Assembly: GCF_003945595.2 (NCBI RefSeq)
Contig: NW_024104421.1
Span: 5,022,001-5,086,000, forward strand
Length of the DNA stretch: 64,000 nucleotides
Direction: 5' to 3'
From: Pipra filicauda
Taxonomy: Eukaryota; Chordata; Aves; Passeriformes; Pipridae
Of the stretch, positions 50,910-64,000 are shown in pieces (the first letter of the stretch is position 1; each line of letters opens with the position of its first letter). The position numbers and the translations under genes are program-made. Below the pieces are notes generated by a model. That model made no database searches, had not been told where the DNA came from, and was given only the letters and a program-made list of their open reading frames with translations.

Positions 50910-53900
50910 AAAGAGAAACAGTAGTTAGATGGGATATAATTGTCTGTGTATACCAATAAGGGAGATGAAGTCACATGGTGTCTGTTAGGAGTGCATTACT
51001 TTGAGCATTAGGTAATTCCATTTCTTGGGCATTAGGTAAGCTTTTATTTTTTTTTCTGCCAGTTAAGGTCTGACTGTTGCCATCTGATAATAACAAAACT
51101 TTCACTTAAGATGCTGTAAGCTCAGCTGTGTAAAAATAGTAGCAAATCTGGAGCAACACAGTTCAGCAATAGCATTTTTTTCCAAATTTGAAGTTACAAT
51201 GATGCTATAGATTCTTAGGTGCTTAGTCTTCCCAAAAGGAAAACCATATTAAAGGAATAGAACTGAATTACTGAATTTAGTTACCTGGAATTTTGTCCCT
51301 AAAGTCTGTATTTTAATTTTCATGGAAAACACGGGGTTTGCTTTATTAAGCAGACTTACCAACCTCATATTGAAACCTACTTCTTTTTGCCTACTGTAGA
51401 TCTTGGGATACACATTTAGGCTTCTGTCTTTAAACATTTTTGCTATCTATGTAGCATAATGTAATCTATTTTAACATGCCTCATGATTTGTGATTTCAAG
51501 TATTTTCTGTCTTCTTGCTTGTGGGTAGGTTCAAGAACAGAAAATGCAGTGTTGCCTCGATTACAGTTTTAGCACTTGGTGCTTGAAAAGTAGTTCAACT
51601 AGTTCCCTGGGCTGATGTTAGAGACATTCAGAGTTGTGCCTATGTTTTTATGACTGTTGAATTTGCTCTTGTAGTAGATTAGACTGATGAGAAGACACTT
51701 AAACCTAAAATAAGCATATAAGCCTTGTTTGGGTATAAATAACCCTTTCCTTGGGTATAACAGGAAGAGTTACAGGTAAGGACCATCCTGTGTACACTTT
51801 TTATTCTGTGAAGGTTTCTTGTTTGCAAGATGCTTCTTGAAATGTGGCCCGTGGTTTCTTAATGAGTAAGAACTTGAGTTAGGCACCACCAGCTGATGCT
51901 GGGCTGGCTACTGACAGCTGCTGCTTTGTTGCTGTTACTCAAGGATGTGCTTCTTAAATATTCTACTCTGAAGAAGTGGGTTTTGGAAAGGGGATCCTGA
52001 ATTCTGCCCCAAAACCCTATGGCAGACATTCCTCTCCTGCAATCACTTATTTTTGTAGCAGAAAGTAATCTACCACTTGAAAAGGAATCCAAACTCTGAT
52101 AAGCAGCATTTTTAGGAGCTTGCAGTCCAATGCTTTGTGCTATCTGTGGAGAGAGGAGTTGCAGCTTTGCAAGTGGCAGTGTAATGAATAGTCAAGCACT
52201 TACCAGAGCACTGGCACTGGATGGATGCAGGGAAAAGCCAGAGGGAGTGAGTCAGCACGACCTTGGCTGCTGCCAGAGGGTTGGGTATCACATCCAGCCT
52301 CAGTGGTCACTGACATTGGTCAGGGTCTTTAGCAGAAAGAGACTCTGGTGAAATAATGTGTCTGACAGGTGTCACATGTATAGAGTAATGAAAACATCAA
52401 CGTTAGTCAGTTTTAGTTATTAAAAGGTAATTTAGTTAGTAAACAGGTCTAGTTCTTTGTTACCCTGTGACAGAACAGACTACATTCTGGGAAAGTGGAA
52501 ACATTCTGAAAAATGAGAGTACTGCCTGTTTCCTGAGCTGCAGTTTGGCACATTAAGTCTCAGCAGGGTGGGATAAATTGTTATTTATTGCATGACAGTA
52601 ACACCTGGGGATTCTGCGATGCCTGGCACAAAGAGTTTCAGGCATATAAATAGAAGATTAGGGATTTTACAGTGGAAATAGAGAACTTTGTCAGGGATTT
52701 GTTATTAAGGAATAATATGGGGAATTTAGAGATGAGTAATAAAAGTTCAGAAGCTGTGGAGGGATAGGCTGTTCAGCCATAATTTCATAGTAAATCTGGC
52801 TAAATCACAAGGAAAACACGTATTTTTCTCAGATCTAGTCCAATAATTTATCTTCCCAAATCCTTCCATTTTAAAAAGCCGGTCAACCAGAAAGCCAAAG
52901 CAATCAACTGCCTTGTGCTCACTGACCAGGGTGTACACTGGCAGTATCTCCCACTGGTGCCAGTGTGACCAGTAAGGCCATTTAGGAATGATGTTGCTGG
53001 TAGTTTTGCTACTGTAACACAATCAAAACTAAAAGAAAAATGAGGATGAAAAACTTAGATAAAATTCCTTTGTTTCCTAATTCATTATTTGGCACCATTT
53101 CAGTGGTAAAGCCCTTGTCACTAGAGACCATCAGCAGCTCTTCTGCATCCTGCCTCCTATGGGCTATCCTGTCTTTTTGTGGTCCCCCTGCCCCATACTC
53201 TGATGATCCCAGAGTACATCCCCCCTGAGTTGCCCTTTCTACTTTGCTCTTTCCCCCTTTGGAAGCTGACTTCTCCTGGCTGCCATCCCACTATTTGTAA
53301 CCCTCTTCCTTCGCCTTCCCACTTACCCATTCAGAACCACAACTCTTCTCTGCTGGGACTGAGATTTTCACATCAGCATTTACTAATCTCTACAGGCTGA
53401 AATGCTTAATTTTTAATTTGCTCTTTCCCCACACCTAGTTGTTCACTGTGGGTGGGGGGAGACCAAATTCCAGCCACCTCTCCCTGCAAAGAATGCATCT
53501 CGCCTCTCCTTGCCTGCTGTAGCCTCATCCCACAAAGTACTCCTTGTTTCTATTGCTGCCTGGGGAGAAGTTAAATGTCAGGCTTTACTGTATTGAGACC
53601 CAGCATGTGGGATGTCCTTTATAATGAGAATACGAGGGAAATCTTCATTTAAATCCATGACACATGACTTTTGCAGTTCTTTGGGAGGTTGGTTCTGCTA
53701 AAATCTCATGGGGTGTGTTGAGCACTAGATCAGGCTTCTTGCAGAGCTGGCAATGGTTAATGTGGAACTTGGACTGAGAGTTTGTAGAGAGCAATCTCCA
53801 TGGGGCAAGGCCTGCCCTTGCCCGCCTGTTTGTATTGAATGAACACAGTGAGCCTCTATTCTTGGCTGGGACAATTAGGTCCTATGGCAATATGAGTAAT

Positions 53901-54837
53901 TAATAATAAAATGAGGCCTCTTCTGTGGATGGGCTGTTAGAAATAATTTCCTTCTGCCAGTTGCTTCTCTAGAATGTGGTTTTGAACTTTGAGATCCTGA
54001 AAGAGATAATCGAAACACAAGCAGCTGTCACAAACCTTTAACTTTGTTTGTGTAGGCAGTGGTGGAAAATCCCAAAACTAAATCGTCAGATGGTTCACTG
54101 GTTTGTGCATCTTTTGTTGTAACATCAAGCTCTTATGCAACTGGACCCTTGTGTGATTAAAGACTCTTCTCACTAAAAGTGGGTTTCAACTGTCGATATT
54201 TTTAATAAGGGGAAAAGAAGCAAAATCATGCAAAGCAAATTACTGATCCCCTGGTTGCTCTTCACCCAATTCTCATATGGTAGACAGAATCAGCTGTGCT
54301 GTCCCATCAGTGTGATCCAGCTGTTGCAGCTGCAAGAGGTAGGCTCTTGTTTCCAGTTGTGGTGTATGAGAGATGGTGGTGACTCTGAATCCTGCCTTCA
54401 CTCACATGGCAGCTGGGCCTAAAGGTGAAATAAAGCATTTGGTTGCTTTGGCACATCACAGTCCTTCAACAGCTGTTCTTCACCCCCTTTGCAGGAGGGG
54501 CAGTGTCTGGCCCACAGGTTGCCATTTAGATGAGCCCAGTGAGCAGTGGTAGAACAATGTAAGGAACAAAGAAAGGTGGTTCATTGAGGTCTGAGGGCTC
54601 CTTCTGTCCACCTTCTTCCCCATATGTACAGAAAGCTGAACTGTAGAGGCCTCCAGAGACTTCTTTCACAACCTTCTTTGTATCCTTGTCAGAGCTCTGC
54701 TAAAAAAAGGCGTCAGTGACTCTGAAATTTAAAGTTAGGTATCCAAGACACACGTTGTGGCTCCAAATTTTTACTATTAATAAACCCCTTATTTCTTCAA
54801 TGAGTGCAAACCTGACTTTTTCAGGAAGCTGACAGCT

Positions 54838-54868
54838 GGTGATGATGATGGTGATGGTGAAGATGAGT
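54838..54868. repeat. Imperfect (GAT)n repeat
   Basis: TGGTGATGATGATGGTGATG followed by GTGAAGATGAG: trinucleotide repeat with single-base interruptions. Confidence 0.85.
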
Positions 54869-56149
54869 ATGGCTGAGAATGTGACATCATAATTGAGGGG
54901 TTTAGAGTACTGGCCTCCCAGTAAGCAATGCAAACATGCAAGTGTCCTTGGTAGGTTGTAGCTAATGAGGAGGAGAGTAATTTTTGATTTTATTTTTTTT
55001 CAGTCCATGTTCTGTTAACCATTGTAATTACACTACAGTTTTGTGGTTTAACATATCCATGACCAAAACCTTTTCTGGTGGCCAGTTTGTTTTTATTAAG
55101 ATTGTGTTGTGGCCTGCAGCCAAAGCCAGTGGTGCTAATATAAAATGTGATTTCTGTCTGTTCTCATAAGCTATGCAGAGCCAGGTACAGCAAGTATTTT
55201 TTCAATTTTTTTTTTTTTTAAATAGGAAACGTTGGGCTCCATGACAACACTGTGAATTATGATCTCAATTCTCTGCAGCACCTCTTCTGGAATCAACAGA
55301 ATTGTGCTGGCAAAGAACTTGGCTCTTCATAGTGTTAAGTCACACAACTCTAGCAGTGACTGTCATTATGGTGTTCCCAGAACTATAAGGTGTTTTGATG
55401 GGAGGACTTGGCAGCAGACTGGATGCACTGGTGACTCAGTGTGCAGTGCTCTGCCTTCTAAGTCAAAAATGACCTGGTGCCCTGGCAGTGTGGTTTGTAG
55501 TTTGGTTTTTGTGTTGTTCTGATGAGATGTAAACCCATCTGCTTTCATAAAATTAATGTATATTACTTTTTGAAAAGGAAAAATAATATTCTTACTGCTT
55601 TTTTGATAAATTTAATATTGAGTTAGCTGTCTGTTTTTACAGAGCTGGTAGGAGAGATTAATCACCTTTGCAGTCTATATCCTTCAGTCAAATTTGGTCA
55701 TAATTTGCCACTAAGAGATTCCAAGTTACTCCATAGGAAGCAGGTTAAGAGTTGCTCTTTGTTTGCCCTGGGTAGTTAGGCCTGAATTTGTGCGATGGAA
55801 CTTGGGTCACCTTCCATGCTGAAGTGCATTCTGATGAGGTTTAAAGCCAAATTCCTTTCTCATTTTCAGATTTGGGATCTGTTTGTAGAGAGATTTTCTT
55901 CTGTGATAGTTGTGAGAAGGCTTGTGCCTTGGTGCAGTGTGGCATGAGAAGGGCACACAGTACAGGTGTTACCTTTTGCAAACCAGGCAGCTTCTTACAG
56001 ACAAGAGCAGAATCTGGTCCTGAAGCCCACTGACTGTAGAAGCCAAGAGGGATAACGTGCCCTTCAGAGATCCACTTTACCCAAATAGAAAATATTCCTT
56101 TAAAAGTCTAACTGAAGCAAGGCATTTTAGAGCAATATTGAATTAGAAA

Positions 56150-56270
56150 AGTAGTGGGTGGTCTTGGACAAAGAACACCAGGAGGCCTGACTTGAGCAGA
56201 GGGTTGGACCAGATGACCACCAGCAGTCCCTTCCCCTTCAGCTATGGTGTTGAGTCTGTGAATCTACACA
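56150..56270 (+). mobile_element. CR1 LINE tail fragment
   Basis: GACTTGAGCAGAGGGTTGGA, then CCAGATGACCACCAGCAGTC, CCTTCCCCTTCAG and a degraded GTGTTGAGTCTGTGAAT end. This is the CR1 3' terminal block; little of ORF2 is left upstream. Confidence 0.82.
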
Positions 56271-59200
56271 GAGTTCTTAAAACTGGCTTCAAAACTCACG
56301 GTTTACGTGTGAAATCCATGGAGGGTCTTTGCTTCTCCGGTCGAATTCCCTCATCAGTTCCATAAAGATGAAATAGAGGAATGTAGAACAAGAGGTCAGA
56401 TTTATAAAAGGAGCATCTCACCCGAGAAGGCTGCCCACTGGATTGTCCCCAGCACAATTAGGTTTAAGCACCTGTGGAAGACCTCCTGAGCTAGCTGGAA
56501 CTGGGATACAGGTGTTAGATGAGCACAGCACATTCTTTTGCTCTTGTTTGTATGATCTCACTGCTGAAGATTTGTTTAACCTTATCTTTGATGGACTATT
56601 CCAGGCTTGTTATTTTTCCTCTTTATCCAGTAATAAGTGTAATCTAAATATGAAACTTCAACATATGCAGACCTCTTATCCTACAGGAACAAATAACATT
56701 AAGAGGGTAGAGAGAGATTCATGGAGCAACAGGACCCCTAAAATGTACATCCTCTCCACTGAACTACACAACAATAAATAAACACAACTCCCCTGTCCTG
56801 TCTGTCTCTATGTACAGTGATTTATAGAAGTATATAAATGTCAGCAGGAACTGGAACAAGATGGCATCTCAAATGAATGCAAAAATCTTACTGTTTGCAG
56901 CAATCACTGTTATATTTGTGATCATAATAACTTTGGCTGTAATGTAGAAGTTAAACCGTCAGTTCATTTGTAACTGACTGAAATGAAAGTTTCTAAATTA
57001 AGCTTAAAAACAATTTAAAACAAATTACATTATCTCCTTTCAGTTCCAATGGAAGCCTTTTTATTTCTCAGGCTGTCTCAATTTTGTCTATATATCTATG
57101 TCATTCAGAATAGGTGGGGTTTTACCTGTTTTGTAACAGCAGTACAAAGTACTTCAAGAAAGGGGGGGGAAGAGGTTTGCAGTAGGTGTTAATTTCAAAT
57201 TAAAATATTATTTGTATCTTCTGCAGCAGGGTTTTGTTTGTTTGTTTGTTTTGACTGTAATTTCCTGATTTTGGCCATAATAATGTAAAATATTTCTAAA
57301 ATATTTCTCCTGTTTGTAAATATTTTTAGTGACTTGTGAATGAAAGTGAACTGCATTGCAAGATTTTATTTTCTGTGGTAGTCTTCATAAGATGTGCTGG
57401 TAATCATGCTCTGTAATGTATGCAACAGAGGACAAGAAAGCAGCAGAAAAACAGTTGTAATTTACAGTTGGTAAATTGGGCTGCCTCTGACAGCATCAAA
57501 AAAAAGCTGTTTTGTTTCGTATCTGCTAAAGTTCTCGTCCAAAATAATCTGATCAGTTATTATAGGCTTTATAATATTGACATTTTACTGAGGCATTTCT
57601 TTGTAAATATTATATTTCTGCACAGTGCTGCATACCTGTAGTAATTACCAGGGCTTAAAGAAGTCTGGTTCATAATTTATGAATGACACAGACGTTTCTG
57701 CAAGTTCTGAATGTTGATGTCTTTTATTGTAGGTACACACAGGCAGTCACGAAGAGGCTTATCTTAAATTCACGTGGATTCAGTACTGCATAAGGTGACA
57801 GTTTTTAGTGGCAAACATGCAATGAGATGATCAGGAATATGTGTAGGTGTGTGCATGAAATCTGGTGGTGGCTGCTGGATGCCTCCCTGGAGGAGAAGCC
57901 GTTGTTATGCTGTTTGGGCTGGGTCCCTCATCTTCTGCATGTAGGAATATCTAGAGAGTTGTCAAATTTTGACAGCATTTTTTTTCGAGAGAGCACCTCA
58001 GGATAAGAAGCTGGTTTGGAGTGTTTGAAGAAAAGCAGGCTGACCCAGTTTTTCTGCACATTTGGCGTTTACAGGAATGAATTTACAGCAGTTCAAAGAG
58101 ACCAAGTATTCTCACTCTCCCTGAAATCCCACCATGACAGCACAGGAATAATTAATCCTGCAGTCATACACATTATTCCCACTGTTGTTTTCCCAAAAAA
58201 AGGGATTACTACCTTCATCTATTGACCCTTACCTATTGAGGTCATCCTCATTCCTCACTGGCCACTACTGATTGCTCCTTAATGCAATTCTGGAAAAAGC
58301 ATGTGAAAGGGAATGTTTCCAGTCCTTAACTACAAATTTTCAGTGATATTGTGTAGACAAGAAATATGTAGGGTTTTTTTTTGGGGGGGAGAGGTGGGGG
58401 ATATGTGGGCGTGGCTTAGCAACAGGATCAGGTGAGAAATAAAATAGGCTATAAAGGAGAAGGGAAAGAAGGTAGGTCTTGAGGGGTAGGGTTATTCTTT
58501 GGTTACATCAGAGAAGTCATGGGGATTCTGATTAAAAAGCTACAGACTGATCCTAAGTAATATTCAAGGAGCTGTTTCCATGTCTTAGTTTTCACACCAG
58601 AGTTGGTAACTACTGCTTTGATCTGTGTGTTTCCAGTGCTATGCAAAGTAAAGAGCAGCTGGGTTTGATAGCTTTAGGCAGTCTGTCTGCTTCAGCTGTG
58701 TGTCCCTGAAGGCTGGGCCAACTCAATAAGGGCCAGCTGATGGCACAGGAGCTGTGATTAAAGATGTGCTTTGGCTCAGGGTCTGTTATGTTTATTCTGG
58801 AGGGTTTTGATGCTTCAGGGAGGTTGAAACAAATAAATAAACAATCCTGCCGTGTTTGCAGTAAAGAAATGAGATAGACTATCTCCCCCCTGCCTATTCT
58901 GCTCTGACTTTAACCTCCCCATGCTGAAGTGGTGCTGCAATGGCAGGGAGCAGCACTCCTGAGCATTGGCTCTTATTGCAGGTGAAAATGGGTTCACACT
59001 AATGAAGCGGGTTGTAAATTTTGCTGTCTCGTAGGAGGAAGGTTGTTGGGGCTGCCTGCTTTTTAGTGCTCGTCTCTTGGGACTTTTGAGAAGGTTAGGC
59101 TGCTTTACTGTATTTGTGTGATAAAGACCCGTTTGCCTGTAAGAGAAGGGTGAGTGCCCAAGGAAAATAGTGGACCTGCATTCTGCTTGCTTCTGAGTAA

Positions 59201-60891
59201 GTGCCAGAGCAGTAGGGGTTAGCTGTGTGGAGTGCCTGGGGAGTGTTTATAGGGCTGTGACTCCTACTTCCCTTTGGGGAAATTTTTGCATTTTTATCAG
59301 TATATGTTTGTTTGGCTTTATATCATTTCCCATGTGGTCAGAAATACTCCTTGTGTAGGACTATGGGAGCTGCCTGGTCATGAATAGCCCTTCTCTTTGC
59401 TATGCTGTGTCTTTGTCTTGACTGTATAAAATGTGCTGCTCCTGCTGGTGTGTCCTGAAAGGCATCAGAACATTCTCGTCCCTCTCTGGGTAAGTAAGGA
59501 CTTAAATAATGCTGTTACTTTCATTCTACAGTTTCAGTAGTTCAGCTTGGAAATATAACTGAGGTGGTAACTGAGCTTCTGGAATCATTTTTTTCTGAGG
59601 CTGTGTGGGAAGTGGTGAACTCTATGACTTTCTTATCTATTGGCAAGTAGTTGGGAATGACATTTAGAAAAGTCTTTTTTTTTCTTGTTAGCTCTACCAT
59701 AAAATTCTAAGCACAGAATCCTAAAATGTCAGTTTCTTCTATCCTCTTTTCTGAGGGAAAGAGAGGTAGCATTGGAAGAGAAGAACTTTGTAATTTCAGC
59801 ACAAAACTGTGCCTTTATTTTGGCTGCAGTCTGGGTTGGATCCCATAGGCTAACCAAGTGAGTGTATGAAACTAAACGGTTTGATGGCATTACCCTTTCA
59901 TTTTCCCTATTGAATTCTTCTGCCATAACCTGATAGGTGAGGCTTTTGTATTCTGACAGGTGCTGGATGAGTTGGCCAAAGGACTTTAGTGTTCAGGGTT
60001 AAGGGTTTAGTGTTGTGTACTTCTCCTTGGCTGAACAAGTTGCTGGTTGCAGCTTTTAGTTCATCGTGGATGGTCTTGAAAGAGATTTCAACTGATTATT
60101 CAGGATCCAAAGTCTGTTACAGCCACAAAGTAGCCTGGTTTCTAGCCTTCAACATTTTATGTTCTGTTCCATTTGTTTCTGTCTACTTGTATATATTAAA
60201 TATGTAAGGTTTGCCTTAAGGGCAGTATAGGCTGTTAAGTTCATGATGATTTCTGTAAAAGAAAGCAGGTGAATGCTTACAAATATTTAGAGTTATTGCC
60301 CAGCAACAAATCCCTGTACTAGTGGCTCTGATTAAATGGAAAATATGCTGAAAAAATTGTTTTCTGTAGTCACATTAACACATACTTTTGCTTAAAAAAT
60401 AAATTGCTGATAAGACAGGGCATTCTTCATAGAAATTATACTGCCAGCTTATGGTTTTGTCTTATTTTCCATTAAATAGGCCTGTGTTTTAGACTAGTCT
60501 GCAGAGAAGCTTGAAGTTTTAGTCTTGTCCTTACTACTTGCCTGCATGGATAAAACTGCTGATAGAAACCTAAAATGCAATTCTTCTTCCAAGTTATTAT
60601 TTAAGTTAAAATGTTAATAGGCACTACAAAGACCACTAATACTGGAGGTATGAATGTGAATTCATACTATTTTCATTTCTAGTGAAGCGGGTTTTTCTAA
60701 ACACCAGTTAGGTGGTAATTTTTTAATCTCTGACTTGATAGTAATTCAGCATTGTCTATTGCATTGTCTGAATTTTTTTTTGCCTCTCAAAAGGTGAGGC
60801 TTTGCCTGCTCAGTGTCATCTTGTCTTTCTTGTCAAGCTACAAATGTATTTTGTATTTTTAAGGACTTGAAGAAAAATGTGGATTTTGTTG

Positions 60892-60955
60892 TGGGTTGTT
60901 TGTTTGTTTGTGGTTTGGTTTTTTTTGGTATGGTTTGGTTTGTTTTTTTTCTTCA
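60892..60955. repeat. T/G-rich low-complexity run (TTTG-type)
   Basis: GTTGTTTGTTTGTTTGTGGT followed by TTGGT and T-runs interrupted by GG; simple-repeat character on one strand only. Confidence 0.85.
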
Positions 60956-62544
60956 GTTGTATCCCAAAGCTCTGGGGCTAGAGTTAAAGGAGCCCTCCCT
61001 GCATGGGTACAGAAATGTGCCCTCAAAATCAGGGATGCTGGGGCTGTTAACAGAACTGGGCTTAACAGATAACAGTAATTTTCATGTTTCAGATCCTGCC
61101 TCTCTTAACTTGCTCTGACCAAAGAGACACATCCAGCATGATCTTTTTCAAACCTGTAACACCCTGTATCTGTCCTTTAAAATTCTCTCTAAGGATCACA
61201 CAAGGCATGCCTCTTACTTAAAGTCACAAGTAATTGCTGATGCATATGTGTTTTCTGTCCTTTTTTTCCTGCTGTGTTACTTTAGTCTTTTTAATTTCTT
61301 GTTCTTTAGTGGCTTTATCCTCTTTTTCCAATTGCTAGGATTTTCTCTCTCAAGCGTCTGGAGTAAATCTCTGGAAAACTGCATCATGCGCTGCTGTCTA
61401 GGTTTTCCAAAATATTTCTTTGGCTTGTATTCAGAGACTATTTTAGTGGCAAACAAATTAGTGGGATTGTTTAGAAGCAGAAACATTTCTTCATTTTACA
61501 TATGTAAAGGGATATTTAAAACTTTGCATTTAGCTTCAAGAGCTCTTATTGAAGTGAGGCAAGAAACAGCAAGGTTGGGGGGGAATCACATGGCTTCTCT
61601 TGTTGGATTTATTTAGTTAGAAAAAAGTCTTATCTAGCAGTTAAGCTGGAAATTTGTGCTGCAGTGGGAGCTCCGCAGAAATGAGCTGTCATCTTGCAAT
61701 GTTACTATAGGCTACTGCTGTGAATTTTCTTAGTTAAGGAGGAACTGTGTTCTGCTGCGCGTGTTAAATATTTAAATCTGTCATCGAGAAAGAAGTTCAG
61801 ATTACAGCATGGTTAAGTATTATTTTTGCTTTAATGGCTAATGCCTTGTAAGATGAATTCACCACATACATTTCAGAGAGACATTCTGTACACCTTTGTG
61901 AGGAATCTCATCCTCTTCCTTTCAGTTTCTCTGGAGTCATGCTGATGCTGTTTGAATACTGTGTCTATTCTGCCAAATATTGTCTGGTTGTTTTCCTCTG
62001 CTCCCCAAGGACTCCACGTATCTCTCTGCTAGTTCTTGTTTTAAACTCTCAGACCCCTGGAGCAGGGGTCTGCCTTTCCACTTCGAGGAACACCCAGCCC
62101 TGTTGGATCCCAGGCATTGACTAAAAGGCTAGTAGGTGCAACTGCCATACGAGTAATTTGTAATAGGGACAAAAGTCTTGGAGTCACTAAAGTCAAAGGC
62201 AAACCTCTCCTTGGCTTAAACCAGGCTCAGGTTTCATTGCCATCATCCGAGTAACTAATTCATGCTTTTGTCTTTAATAGTGTTACATACTATCATGAAA
62301 TTTTGTATTCATCTTGCTCACCATCTGCCACCCTAATGTCAAGCGAGTAGCCTTTGGGGCTCCCTTCTTACCTAACAGAGGTAGAGGGATGGAAAAACAG
62401 GCTGCAAAAGGTTACTTTTGGAAGTAGCTTTGCTGGGAGGAGCTAGTGGCTGGTTTAGGGTAGGCGACAGACTTTTAGATGACATGGGGAAGATAAGTCC
62501 CATCCAAAGTGCTTACAGCTGCACCATTCAGATTTGCTCTTGGC

Positions 62545-63365
62545 TGGATGAACAAACTCGTAGAGTGTAAGGGTTAAAAAGCACTTAGGGTTTTTAGAGT
62601 CTGACCTTGGGAATAAGAGCTGGAATGTAACTCTCCTATATTAGCTGTGTGCTAAACCCTATGGTTTGCATTTGTCTTCTGAGCATCTTCTGAAAAGGCA
62701 TCCAGTCCGGATGTGAAGACATTAAAAGGCAGACTTGACTGTTTCCTTGGCAATTAATTTTAGTAGTTAACTCCCTCTGTGATTAAAAACTCTACCTAGT
62801 CTCACATTTCGATATCTTGGGTTTTAAATTTAATTCCAGCTGGACGTTCGTTTTTATGTGTTTTTCTTTGTTTGAATAAAAAGCCTCAAGGACATTTAAA
62901 TTTCTGCCTGAGGTGATTTTTTTTCTTTTCTTTTCTTTTTCTTTTTTTTAGATGTTATAGTCAAGTCACTGAGCCATCATTGCCTTTCATCTCCTAAACA
63001 GAGTGAGCTCCTTACCCTCAACAATGAGTTTTCATGTAACCTTGAGACAGTGTTGTAATTCTCTGCATCATCTCCAAATTTTCAGTGTCCTTTTTAAATG
63101 AGTTATTGGAACTCTTGGTTAATCCTACATCCGTGTAGCTAATACCTTACTTGGGGAGAAAAATTGTATTCTTGCTTCCTAATTCCTTTCTCTACATCTG
63201 AGGATTATGTTTGCTCTTTTCTGACAGAGAATCACATTGAGGCTTGCGCTGAATTGCTCATCTCCTACTATGTCTCATTTCTCTTCAGAGCTTTTGTAGC
63301 TGCCAACATTATTCATAAAAATACTGAGTAGTGCCAGACCTGGACTTTGTTAATTAGAAACAGTC
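62545..63365 (-). mobile_element. Ancient CR1/L3-like LINE relic
   Basis: The plus strand shows, in order, the reverse complement of an L3-type CR1: a 3' end (TTTTTAGAGTCTGACCTTGG), CATCCAGTCCGGATGTGAAG, TTAACTCCCTCTGTGATTAA, TATAGTCAAGTCACTGAG, AACAGAGTGAGCTCCTTACC, CCAAATTTTCAGTGTCCTTT and CTAATACCTTACTTGGGGAG. A TTTTC-rich simple repeat (62919-62950) has expanded inside it. The 3' end is near 62545; the 5' limit is approximate. Confidence 0.75.
62919..62950. repeat. (TTTTC)n pyrimidine repeat
   Basis: Pure pyrimidine stretch built of TTTTC units, followed by a T-run and AG at 62951-62952. The TTTTTTTAG end mimics a splice acceptor but lies inside an old LINE relic. Confidence 0.9.
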
Positions 63366-64000
63366 TCTGCAGTGTGTACTCTTCGGTAGGAAATGGTGGT
63401 GGAAGTTTAATGAAAAGGCATGTTTGACCCTGTCTTTTATCTCTTGTATATCATTTGCCTGCAGTTATGCAGTTTTCCCTGGATAATACAGTAAAATTGA
63501 GGAAATATGGAGATTTTGACAGCTAGTTTCCAAGATTTTTCAATCGGTCTTCAAAGAATGAATTATGAAAAAATTAGCTGCTTCATAACTTTGAGATATA
63601 ATGGCATGAGTCTGGTAATAAAACCTTTGAAACAGAAGTATGGAAAGTACTGATTCATATCTTCATTCTTCCTTATGACATAGCTGCAGATAATGATTTT
63701 TAATTTTTTTTTTTTTTTAGAGATCTGTAAAAATGTTGTATGTTGTAGAGAATTCTAGAGTTTCTCTTATAAAGGTACACAATGAATTTTAAAATACCCA
63801 ACCCTGTATTTATCTAACACAATCATATCATTGACAACACAGTACTCTAAGTTGATTAACTAAGCTAAGAAGGAAACAGCTTTTTGGGTACTAAGGTACT
63901 TCTTAATCAAATCTGCTTTAAGGTGAGGGGGGTGGTGTGCATCTGTAAGTCTGTGTGTTTAAATAATGTGTTTGGATGTCAATCCACAACACTGAACAGG

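Larger units (their letters stand above)
39468..64000 (+). other. BICD1: BICD1 intron 1 (5' part, at least 24.5 kb)
   Basis: It starts with the donor GTGAGC after exon 1. No further BICD1 coding exon is found up to the window end; the expected next segment (residues following QLKE) does not appear in any frame. The sequence is AT-rich with CR1 fragments and microsatellites, listed separately. Between them (39700-43020, 46055-56140, 56270-62540) I see no gene. ORFs in these gaps are short, lack domains and look like chance. Confidence 0.9.

Noticed and set aside
51757..51785. Second AG|GTAAGG juxtaposition in BICD1 intron 1 as another recursive splice site
   Set aside because: There is no pyrimidine tract before the AG, and nearby upstream AGs would intervene.
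62915..62960. Pyrimidine tract plus TTTTTTTAG as a BICD1 exon 2 acceptor
   Set aside because: It is an expanded simple repeat within an old LINE relic. The downstream frames do not encode the expected BICD1 sequence.

Overview
This is vertebrate nuclear DNA, most likely from a bird. The repeats are mainly CR1 LINE fragments, both fairly young ones with bird-type 3' ends and very old L3-like relics, plus LTRs of avian ERVL type. I saw no Alu, B1/B2 or L1 sequence. The two genes I recognise, RESF1 and BICD1, are neighbours in the same orientation on human chromosome 12p11, so this looks like the conserved RESF1-BICD1 interval. I could not determine the species.

Layout: (1) 1-7138 is the 3' part of RESF1 on the + strand. 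It holds the tail of its giant coding exon (to 3013), two small terminal coding exons (4636-4710 and 5912-6054) and a 3' UTR of about 1.1 kb with a poly(A) signal at 7114. An LTR-like element lies antisense in the first visible intron. (2) 7139 to about 38560 is roughly 31 kb of AT-rich intergenic DNA with no gene I can support. It contains CR1 fragments near 9.1, 17.2, 19.6, 20.3, 25.4 and 33.1 kb, an ERVL-type LTR at 12.4-13.9 kb interrupted by a younger solo LTR, and simple repeats. (3) About 38560-39700 is a strong CpG island containing the BICD1 promoter, 5' UTR and coding exon 1 (39255-39467, 71 codons). (4) 39468-64000 is the start of BICD1 intron 1. It carries a nested pair of CR1 elements at 44.4-46.05 kb, CR1 tails, an ancient L3-type relic at 62.5-63.4 kb and a back-to-back 3'/5' splice site at 40657/40658 that resembles a recursive splice site.

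Functionally the two genes are independent. RESF1 is known in mammals as a nuclear factor that works with SETDB1 to silence endogenous retroelements. BICD1 is a coiled-coil dynein/dynactin cargo adaptor. I found no operon-like, CRISPR-like or otherwise novel multi-gene system. The most interesting signals are the putative recursive splice site, the two cases of transposon-in-transposon nesting (one with a clean 5-bp target duplication), and a possible intronic-polyadenylation isoform of RESF1.
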